From Atriophallophorus winterbourni (lineage: Eukaryota; Platyhelminthes; Trematoda; Plagiorchiida; Microphallidae): a DNA stretch of 64,000 nucleotides. The DNA is taken from the NCBI GenBank assembly GCA_013407085.1, contig JACCGJ010010573.1, positions 51,612 to 115,611 of the forward strand, read 5' to 3'. Position numbers and translations under genes: made by a program. Shown piece after piece: positions 55,066-64,000 of the stretch. The first letter of the stretch is position 1, and every line of letters begins with the position of its first letter. Below the pieces are notes generated by a model. It was not told the origin of the DNA. It saw nothing but the letters and a program-made list of their open reading frames with translations, and ran no database searches.

Positions 55066-55365
55066 CGAATATTCGCTAGGCTTCGCAACTTTGCTTCGCA
55101 ACTAGGCTTCGCTTTAAATCCCAAAGCGAAGTTATCGTTATTGTCTGGTCTGTAGTCTGTAGCAGACAATAACAAATGTCATTTTTTTGGAGCGAAGCAA
55201 AGTGCGAAGCGAATTTTCGAAGTGCCCTAACTGCCCTTCGCAATGGCGAATAGTATCAAAGCGAATATCCGAAGTGCACTTCGCAATGGCGAAGCGGAGC
55301 GAATATTCGCTTCGCTTCGCTTTAAATCCCAAAGCGAAGTATTCGTTATTGTCTGGTCTGGACAT
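55065..55365. repeat. cgaagcg-rich repeat (copy B)
   Basis: Same structure as 45417-45705, with small length changes in the gcttcgc runs (for example ttcgcttcgcttcgc at about 55308). Confidence 0.65.
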
Positions 55366-56468
55366 AGCTGTATTTGGTTTAAGCTAGATTGCTTGATTGT
55401 AGATTTCGACTATTTGACACATTCGAAACTGTTGTTCAATTATAAACTACCGCGGCTGAGCGCTCGGCGTAAATATCATTTCGCGATGGCATTGCAATAT
55501 CTTTGTTAACCGAAGAAGTGAGATAAATCAGATATCTCATTTTAACGTGGCATTGCTCGATTCGGACCATCTCATTCTATCAAGAACGTGTTGACCTCAT
55601 GCATGACAGTTAATGACCATTCATTATCGATTTGACCACACTTATCCTCGTAACTTGGAGCGGTCACGTTGTAACAAAGACCAGCGTTTGAGAACGAGAT
55701 TGCATATTCAATATCTAGTCGAACAAAAATTTTGATAGCATTGCAAGAAATCAGTAATATTTCTCGAAAGGTCGTGGGTGAGCGATATTTAGATGAGATC
55801 ATTTTTGTGTAAGTGGTATAAAATGTGGTAACACAAGTATTCCGAATTCATAATAACGAACAGTAGTTAGTTGAAAGCAGATGCGTTCAAGAATCCAATG
55901 AACCCAGTGTATAATATTCAGTCAAACAAAATTTGCGCCTTTATATCTTTACAATATGTTGAAGATCATTGAGAGTACTTACGACGACCAACAGTGGTCT
56001 ACTGAGATGAGTTGTGTTCAAGGATAAAAGCAGTCCCGTATCTTGATTCGTGATAGACAAAATCACGTACCGCTAGTGAATACAAATGGTACATCCATAG
56101 TATTATTTGTTTGCATAGTTAGATATAAGATGTACCAATAAGCTGTGATTTACTCGTTTCCATGCTGACATACACAACTTGGTCTTAATAACCTAGAATT
56201 CCAGAAGATTCTCACACTTTATTTAGATAGATTTATCAAAATTACGAGAAATATGTAGCAAAAATTGTGTTAGATGGTTTGTGGTACTTCAAGTTGAAAC
56301 AGGATGTGCGAAAAATAGATCTGTCATCGCAAAACTGTTACGTTTGTATTAAGTCTAGGCGTAACATTTTTGTGATTTAATTAAGAACTACAAAGCGTCT
56401 TCAACACAATCGCACACACACATCCTGCAATGTATTGTGGAGTTCAATCCCGACTATTTTTGCTGCAT

Positions 56469-58043
56469 GGTAGACGGCAGCGTTCCCACCGAAATGGAAG
56501 CAATCAATACATCAAAAAACGTAGTGGGTCCGGCTCAAACCGAGTCGGACCGAATACATCATACACGGAACAAAATGTTGATTCAAACTGTTGGAGCGCA
56601 ATAACTAGCCCACAAGTTACACCCTCACGAGCACTTACTGTTTAGCCTGATCTGGCATCTCATCGTCCTACCCCTTACCTCATATCACCCGATTCATCAC
56701 TACACCGAGTCATATCGATCAAATGTATATATACTAATGCTCAATGTTTAGTCAACAAGCTGGCAGAACTCATTGATATCTGTGTAGAACTAAATGATTG
56801 GACGATGTCGCTCGATCAAGGCTATACGGTACATGCTTGTTATATTGATATTTCAAAGGCTTTTGACAAGGTCGACCACAGCTTGCTCCTGCAAAAGCTA
56901 GTGCGATATGGAGTAACAGGTAACTTACTATCGTGGCTAACAGATTATCTGACCGATCGGCACGTGCGAGTTCGCATTGACGGAGCATTGTCGAAAAGTA
57001 TCGATGTCCCGAGCGGGGTGCCTCAAGGTTCAGTGCTCGGACCTATTCTTTTCCTGTTATATATAAATGATATAACTGAAATAGTGCGATGCAAGCTCGT
57101 TCTTTTTGCAGATGACATTAAAATATGGAAGCAAATCCGATCTAATGAAGATTGTTTAATGCGGCAAAACGACTTGGATGTTCTGTATCGCTGGTCTCTA
57201 GAGAATCAAATGCCTTTCAGCCTACGTAAATGTCATATGTTACAGCTTGGCCGTAACTGCGAATATACATACCATCTAGGCCACGATACCCTAAATTGGA
57301 CCACCACTGAAAAGGACCTCGGAATTTGGATTACTAATAACCTGAAACCGAATATGCATTGTAGAAAAGTGTTTAATCGGGCATGTGGTATATTAGGAAT
57401 CCTGAGAAGAATTTTCGGACGGTTCTCACCCAAAACAATTCCTCGTATTTTAAATACTTACATCCATCCAACGATGGATTATTTGATCCCAGCCTGGTCA
57501 CCGTGGTTGCGTAAAGACATCGAGATCCTGGATCGAATATACCACAAAGCTACAAAGTTAGTTGAAGCGGGTCCCGTATCAAGAGCGAATGGCCATCCTT
57601 GGTTTGCGTGATTTTACACGAAGACGAATGAGGATCGACCTGATTCTGGCTTACAAGATACTGCGGATCGAAAACAATCCGCTTAGCGAACTAATAAAAG
57701 TAAACTCCCCTCGAAATACACGCAGTCACTCGTGTTGCCTCGAAATACCGCACTGAGACTTGATTGTCGTCGCTATTTCTTCTCTGTGCGTATCTGCTTT
57801 CTATGGAATGCGCTACCGCAAGATGTTGTGAATGCAACGACAATTGGTGTTTTCAAATCGAAATTGGATGCATACGTCAAACAAAACCCTGATTTTGGCC
57901 CGGTGTATTGAAGCAACATGAACCCAGAAAAATATTAACAATGTGATTTTGATTAAATTTTTCTTTTTGCAATAGTTGTCATCCAATGGTACGTGTAAAG
58001 CATTAGCTTTTTATCACCATAAAATCTTGATTCTTGATTCTTG
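56469..58043 (+). pseudogene. CR1-like LINE with an internal deletion joining endonuclease start to RT
   Basis: Bases 56469-56650 look like an ORF1 C-terminus. Then CIYTNAQCLVNKLAELIDI (the endonuclease start) runs directly into LNDWTMSLDQGYTVHACYID: about 550 residues are missing. RT continues with DISKAFDKVDHSLLLQKL, SGVPQGSVLGPILFLLY, FADDIKIW (intact), EKDLGIWITNNLKP and LNTYIHPTMDYLIPAWSPWL to a frameshift near 57570, then PYQERMAILGLRDFTRRRMR and, after another break, LDCRRYFFSVRICFLWNALP. The 3' UTR ends with attcttgattcttgag repeats (about 58024-58043), the CR1-type tail. Inserted at the right break of copy B. Confidence 0.82.
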
Positions 58044-59335
58044 AGGTATCATGCTGCTCTCAGTCCCTAGTAAAGTGCTTACACGCATCATCCTTCTGCG
58101 TTTGCGCGACGCTATCGATCAAGTGCTACGGCCAGAACAATCGGGATTCAGAAAACAAAAGTCTGGTATCGAACAAATCGCAACCCTCCGCATGATAATT
58201 GAACAAAGCATTGAATGGCAAACGCCTCTTTACCTCAACTTCATAGATTTTGAGAAAGCCTTCGACAGTGTGGACCGCGAATTCATATGGAAGCTTTTGC
58301 CACACTATGGGGTCCCACCGCTGTACATGGACCTCATAAAGCAGCTGTATGAAGGTGCCTCCTGTCAGGTAATTCACAACGGAATACTGACCGATCCATT
58401 TGCAGTTGAGACTGGCGTTCGCCAGGGATGCCTGTTGTCCCCAATGATTTTTCTGTTGGTAATAGACTGGATAATGAAACAGACAGTAAACGGTGAGAGG
58501 AATGGTATCGATTGGAAGGAATCTGAGCATTTGGAGGATCTGGAATACGCTGATGATGTCTGCTTGATATCACGTGACCCCCAACGTCTTCAGAGAAAGA
58601 CCGATAGACTAGCACACTTTGCTTCATATGCAGGACTACGCGTGAATACCGAAAAACAGAAGTCCTCCGTGTGCTAACTGATGAGCACCCATCAATCACC
58701 ATCAATGGTAAAGCAGTCAAAGACGTCACGCTATTCGTCTACCTCGGCAGCATTGTTTCAATAAGTGTTGGCACGGACGAAGACATAGTCGCCAGAATCG
58801 GCAAAGCAAGATACGCGTTCATAGCTTTGAAACCCATTTGGGAGTCGAAGGTTCTATCAAAACGCACGAAACTCCGTATATTCAGAAGCAACGTCAAATC
58901 CGTGCTACTCTATGGATCGGAAACCTGGCGAGTGACAGCAAAGTCCTCTGGCCGCTTGCAATCATTTCACAATAATTGCCTCCGTCGAATTATTGGGGTA
59001 AAATGGCCAGAAAAGATAAGGAATCAAGACCTGTGGCAGATTGCTGCTGAGGACCCGATCGCCCAGCAGATTAGTAGAAGAAAGTGGAGATGGGTTGGGC
59101 ACACTTTGCGGAAACCTAATGATGACATCACGCGTCATGCTCTGGTATGGAACCCAATTGGGAAGAGACTTGTCGGACGCCCAAGGCTGTCTTGGAAGCG
59201 CTCGTGTGAAGAGGAGATCCGCAAGTGTGGACTTAACTGGAACGACATCAAACTGGCTGCTATGGACAGACCAAAGTGGAGACAAGTTGCCGAGGCCCTA
59301 TGTTCCTCCAGGAACTCAAGGGATTAAGTCAAGTA
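58044..59335 (+). pseudogene. 5'-truncated RTE-like LINE, one frameshift
   Basis: RGIMLLSVPSKVLTRIILLR, EQSGFRKQKSGIEQIATLRM, FIDFEKAFDSVDREFIWKLL, ETGVRQGCLLSPMIFLLVID and LEYADDVCLIS (YADD intact) to residue 208, then a frame change near 58670 and DVTLFVYLGSIVS, VKSVLLYGSETWRVTAKSS, RRIIGVKWPEKIRNQDLW, RRKWRWVGHTLRKP and GRPRLSWKRSCEEEI to stop 59325-59327. These boxes are typical of the RTE clade (compare schistosome SR2 and BovB). The short 3' end agtcaagtaagtcaag fits RTE. It follows the CR1 tail directly and abuts copy C inside the cgaagcg repeat. Confidence 0.88.
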
Positions 59336-59870
59336 AGTCAAGACTTCGCAATGGCGAAGCGGAGCGAATATTCGCTCCGCTTTAAATCCCAAAGCGAAGT
59401 ATTCGTTATTGTCTGGTCTGGAGATAGCTGTATTTGGTTTAAGCTAAATTGTTAAATTGCTTGATTGTAGATTTCGACTATTTGACTCATTCGAATCAGT
59501 TGTTCAATTATTAACACCCGCGGCTGAATGCTTGGCCTAAATATCATTTTGGGATGACATTCCAATGTCTTTCTTAACCGAACAAGCAAGATAAACCAGA
59601 TATCTCATTTGAACGTGTCATTGTTCTAATCGGACAATGTCATTCTATCGAGAACGTGTTGACCTCACGCATGACAGTGAATGACCATTCATTATCGATT
59701 TGACCACACTCATCCTCGTAACTTGGAGCGGTCACGTTGAAACAAAGACCAGCGTTTGAGAACGAGATTGCATATTCAATATCTAGTCGAACAAGAATTT
59801 TGATAGCATTGCAAGAAATCAGTAATATTTCTCGAAAAGTCGTGGATGAGCAATATTTAGATGAGATCAT

Positions 59871-61322
59871 TTTTGTGTAAGTGGTATAAAATGTGGTAAC
59901 ACAAGTATTCCGAATTCATAATAACGAACAGTAGTTAGTTGAAAGCAGATGCGTTCAAGAATCCAATGAACCCAGTGTATAATATTCAGTCAAACAAAAT
60001 TTGCGCCTTTATATCTTTACAGCATGTTGAAGATCATCGAGAGTACTTACGACGACGAACACTGGTCTACTGAGATGAGTTGTGTTCAAGGATCAAAGCA
60101 GTCCCGTATCTTGATTCGTGATAGACACAATCACGTATCGCTAGTGAATACAAATGGTACATCCATAGTATTATTTGTTTGCATAGTTAGATATAAGATG
60201 TACCAATAAGCTGTGATTTACTCGTTTCCATGCTGACATACACAACTTGGTCTTAATAACCTAGAATTCCAGAAGATTCTTACACTTTATTTAGATAGAT
60301 TTATCAAAATCACAAGAAATATTTTGCGAAAATTGTGTTAGATGGTTTGTGGTACTTCAAGTTGAAACAGGATGTGCGAAAAATAGATCTGTCATCGCAA
60401 AACTGTTACGTTTGTATTAAGTCTAGGCGTAACATTTTTGTGATTTAATTAAGAACTACAAAGCTTCTTCAACACAATCACACACACACACCTGTAATGT
60501 ATTGTGGAGTTCAATCCCGACTATTTTTGCTGCATGGTAGACTTCTTTAAGATGACCAACTTCTCACGTGGCCTGGGACAGTGGGCAGATAATGCAAACT
60601 CCATAAATAGCTGTATTTAGCTGTAAAAAGTCTTGCAACTTCGCGGTAATCCAGGCAAATGCATGAACAATGATGCACTTCTTGAAAACCTTGGTCAGTC
60701 GCAACCGTTCAGTCCCATGTGTCAAAAAATGGAATAATTATATTAGGAAACGTGATTCTTTCAGTTTCAGTAGCATGGTACTAGATGACCATTTAAATCC
60801 TCCTGGTAGAAAGAAATGTGAGCTGTTCTTTATGTGTATAACAGTCGCATTAAAATAAGTGTATGTAGCGCAACTGATCACTGCGACAACTGATAGCGGG
60901 AACCACAGGTTACTAATAAGGGTCGTGGGCTGCTTATTTCCTTTGACGGTTCGGCCGCCACGAGATTTACGCAAATCGGGATGTGGCATCGCAAGGATGT
61001 TTAAGTTATGCTTAGTACATTGAAAAATGTTTATAAGATGGAACATTTGTCAATCGATTGTCTCACATGACAGTTCGATGTCGATCTGGCATATCGAAAC
61101 AATAATTTTTTGAGGATGATGTGGAAGAGATGAATGAGGAATAATCGCTACTCTGGAACATCGTCTCCACTAAGTTGCTGGCCTATGTTGTCCAATCACG
61201 CTTCGTGCTCATGACCGCTGCTATTAAAGTTCAACCTTGAAGTGTCCAATCAAATAGAGGTCAATGACATACGGCAGCCAATCTAATTGGCTCCCGGATT
61301 TTCGCGATTCCTATTGGTGTCC
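59871..61322. other. Duplicated non-coding spacer upstream of gene C
   Basis: Like 46140-47820. Bases 61070-61216 (after tgtctcacatga) are unrelated to copy A, so the genes share only about 170 bp of immediate upstream sequence before the difference. Confidence 0.5.
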
Positions 61323-61382
61323 ATTGCTATATAAGGAGATTGTTTCTTTAATCTGTCATTATTTACTCACACGTCGCTCGAA

Positions 61383-62966
61383 ATGGCTTTGTCGTCGAAT
61401 AGCCCAGCTGATAGCAAGACGTTGCTCATGAAATATTATAACTTGCAACAGCCAGACGACAAAATTCAATTGATGTACGTTTGGGTCGATGGCTCTGGTG
61501 AAAACCTTCGTTGCAAAACAATGACGGTTGAGAAGGAACCAACTTCGCCAGATGGTATGTGTTTGTGTCTCTGATTTTCGACTGCCGATATTCTGTATTT
61601 CTTCAAGGCATTTGATTATTTATTTGTTTATTCCTACATTATGTTGTTGTTCCAGACTGTCGCATATGGAATTTCGACGGCAGCAGCACTGGTCAGGCAG
61701 AAGGCTCAAACTCCGATATCTATTTAAAGCCCTGTGCCATCTTCCGGGACCCATTCCGAGGAGGCAAAAACAAACTTGTTCTGTGCGAGACTTACAATTA
61801 CAATATGCAACCGCACAGTAAGCTACATTCCGCATTTTTGAAATTCAATATTCGCGTCACATTACATCTATATTGAGTTTTCGTTTTTATAATCAGAAAC
61901 CAACAAGCGTTTTCATTGCAAACATATCATGGACACAGCGAAGGAACACGAGCCTTGGTTCGGTATTGAACAAGAATACGTGATGCTCGACAAGGACGGC
62001 CATCCGCTCCAATGGCCAAAGAACGGATATCCTCCGGCTCAAGGTACGGTCTATTCCAGACAAATACCCCTCTGTTGTTTTCCGGAAAGCTGACAAGTTT
62101 GCCATTTTTGCAGGACCGTACTACTGTTCCGTCGGAGCCACTAAAGCTCTAGGGCGTGACGTGATGGAGGCCCACTACCGCGCCTGCCTTTATGCAGGGA
62201 TAAATATATGTGGAACGAACGCTGAAGTGATGCCTTCACAGGTATGCTACAACAGAAGGCACACACAGTAGCTTACAATTATTATTTTGTATTCTTTTTG
62301 TCAAAATCATTTGCTATCTACCATCTAGTGGGAATTCCAAATCGGCCCATGCGAGGGAGTGTCTGCCGGCGATCACTTGTGGATGGCTAGGTTCATTTTG
62401 CATCGTGTCGCTGAAGATTTTGGAGTCATGATCACGTTCGATCCGAAACCAGTGGCCGGCAATTGGAATGGTTCTGGCGCGCATACCAACTTCTCAACGC
62501 TGTCTATGAGACGACCCGGTGGAATAAGGTGAGTTGCTCTCCTTTTCGTGTGCGTCTGAATATAGGCGGATGAGTTCTATTCGGTCATTTATTCCTTATA
62601 GAGCAATTGAGGAAGCTATAGACAAGCTATCGGAGCGTCACCAAGAACACCTTGAGCAATATGACCCCAAAGGTGGCGCAGATAACACACGCCGATTGAC
62701 CGGACACCATGAGACCAGTAGCATTAATTCCTTCACCTCAGGTAATCTCTATATTAACTTCTCGTGTCTGATGATGAGATTCTTGAGGGATTCTTAACTG
62801 TCGTCACTATATTTTTGCAGGCGTCGGTAATCGTGGCAGCAGTGTCCGCATCCCAAGGCAAGTCGCAGAAGATCAGCGTGGATACTTGGAAGATCGTAGG
62901 CCCGCTGCCAACTGTGACCCATACTGTGTCACCGCCCTTCTCGTCGAAACGACGTGTTTGATGTGA
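61383..62966 (+). CDS. GLUL: Glutamine synthetase (class II), gene C
   Basis: Exons 61383-61554, 61656-61817, 61897-62043, 62114-62241, 62329-62528, 62602-62741, 62821-62966: every border lies exactly 13479 bp from that of gene A, so no net indel has accumulated in exons or introns. 364 residues. By eye the coding parts differ at about nine sites, eight silent (four in exon 4, four in exon 7). The one replacement is residue 248, Asn here (GNWNGSG, codon 62461-62463), Asp in gene A; Asn is the usual residue of animal enzymes. All ligand residues (E136, E138, E198, E205, H255) are present. The TATA box is slightly better (tatataag) and the distal upstream sequence differs. Both genes look functional. 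Confidence 0.95.
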
Positions 62967-63370
62967 GCTTCGCTTTGATGCTTCCATCCCAAGCTACCGA
63001 AATCTGTGTTTATTTATAAACATCAGAATATGTATATAATGTTTTTATTGACTCGCAGTGTTTCAAATGAACATTTTCATCTCTCTTTTAAATACATCAC
63101 TTAACTATTTTTCTACCTTGAATTGTTTCTTGGGGTGATTCAAATATAGACCGATGATTTTAATGCATAGATGAACGGGTGTTTTTACGGGATCCGTTTT
63201 GTAAGAGACAGCTTGTTGAAATACATTTGGATGGTATCATCTGGGCAATCTCAATTGATCGGGCTCAACAACACATTGATTTGTGGGTGTGGTTGGTTTT
63301 TGGCAGGCAAAATAAACAAAAATCTAATCATGGCATTATGACGCGGCAGATATCATTTCCTCCGTTTTAA
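62967..63370. other. 3' flank of glutamine synthetase gene C
   Basis: Diverged counterpart of 49488-49870; similarity fades after about 63340. Confidence 0.5.
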
Positions 63371-64000
63371 ACACCAATACCTCTCGTATCCCATAGCGTT
63401 GTATGGCTAGGCATTTACAACGGTTTAATCGGGCTTTCGACAAGACGCTTTCAGTTGTAAAGCTTGTGAACCGCTTCGTCGGTTACCGGCAGGAGTTGAC
63501 AGGAATACCTTTCGCCCATATACCGATGGGGGAATCCGGTAATATCAACCTAACATGAAAATATGCGAATGAATAAAACGTGTTCGACACAGACTCTCGA
63601 TTTAAATGTACACCCATCACCCGTTCCGCTTTCCATCCCCCATGCAACTCTGACCATCAATGTCCGATGCATTTCGTCACGTTAGTTGCTGAAAAGCAAT
63701 TATCAGCATCAAACACCCTCCTTCGACAGAGTGATTTTATTGGCCTCCGATGGTTGATTTTTTCATATCCGAGAACAACCTCTGTCTCTGTGTCACATGG
63801 ATTTGGGTCTCCGGTATGTTTATGCGTTGACCCCGTAGCTGAATCCGCCAGCCTATTTGGGTTAAACATTGTTGTAAACCGCATAACGGAGATATTTCTT
63901 CTTAATGAGATACCATCAATATCAGGCTGTGTGATGTGAATATTCACGGTTACAGCATCGTGAACAAATTGTATTACTTGAATAATCGAATCATGTCCAA
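63371..64000. other. No recognisable feature
   Basis: Frames at 63580-63939 (+) and 63657-63947 (-) are mutual shadows; neither shows a domain or splice sites. Confidence 0.4.

Larger units (their letters stand above)
52300..55790. repeat. Long imperfect palindrome in copy B
   Basis: Outer arms 52300-52690 and 55395-55780; inner arms about 52920-53270 and 54170-54520, arranged as in copy A. Confidence 0.72.
51738..56468. repeat. Segmental duplication copy B (left two thirds of the unit)
   Basis: Collinear with 42080-46815. It ends at tgctgcatggtagac, where a CR1 piece starts, so B lacks the glutamine synthetase gene. Differences from A are sparse substitutions and a few small indels. Confidence 0.88.
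59340..63370. repeat. Segmental duplication copy C (right half of the unit)
   Basis: Collinear with about 45630-49860 except for 61070-61216. It overlaps in content with the end of copy B (55280-56468), so B and C are not one unit split by the LINEs but two partial copies. The left border lies inside the cgaagcg-rich repeat. Confidence 0.88.

Noticed and set aside
58671..59327. Possible separate gene downstream of the RTE reverse transcriptase
   Set aside because: YGSETW, RRWRWVGH-like and GRPRLSW boxes are the C-terminal domain of the same RTE ORF2 after a frameshift.
63580..63947. Opposed open frames of 119 and 96 codons
   Set aside because: Mutual shadows on the two strands with no family signature; cannot be supported as a gene.

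Overview
This is eukaryotic DNA, most likely from a flatworm and probably a digenean trematode. The pointers are: a host gene whose 5' introns are only 29 and 30 bp (tiny 5' introns are typical of schistosomes and their relatives); a repeat load of CR1/Jockey-like and RTE-like LINEs plus a Penelope-like element; and a short repeat carrying hammerhead ribozymes like those of schistosome satellites. No species can be named from sequence alone.

Only three host genes can be supported. (1) A basigin/neuroplastin-family membrane glycoprotein gene on the + strand (exons between 5212 and about 11883): signal peptide, two Ig-like domains and the diagnostic transmembrane helix. Its 4.5 kb third intron is packed with retroelements. 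(2, 3) Two nearly identical seven-exon glutamine synthetase genes (47904-49487 and 61383-62966), each giving a 364-residue protein. They lie in a segmental duplication with three partial copies: A, about 42080-49870; B, about 51738-56468; C, about 59340-63370. A and B also carry a decayed second glutamine synthetase exon inside a long imperfect palindrome.

The rest is nested mobile DNA. 1-4800: two truncated LINEs. 4800-21100: the basigin-like gene amid at least 15 pieces of a short SINE-like repeat, a Jockey-like LINE and a Penelope-like composite (12018-14762) with a 16-bp target duplication. 21100-33200: a CR1 cluster holding one apparently intact element (about 27650-32616, ORF1 + ORF2) and framed by a 375-bp inverted repeat. 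33200-39800: decayed LINE tails and three hammerhead-bearing repeat units (34940-35440). 39760-41660: a decayed antisense LINE. 41660-63370: the glutamine synthetase duplication, interrupted by a foldback-type DNA transposon (50268-51689, 9-bp target duplication) and by CR1 and RTE LINEs (56470-59335).

The most unusual content is ribozymes: three distinct hammerhead-like families in seven positions (34976-35391; 12060-12089 and 14659-14692; about 22655-22706 and 32895-32940). They are seen by motif and base-pairing only and have not been tested.
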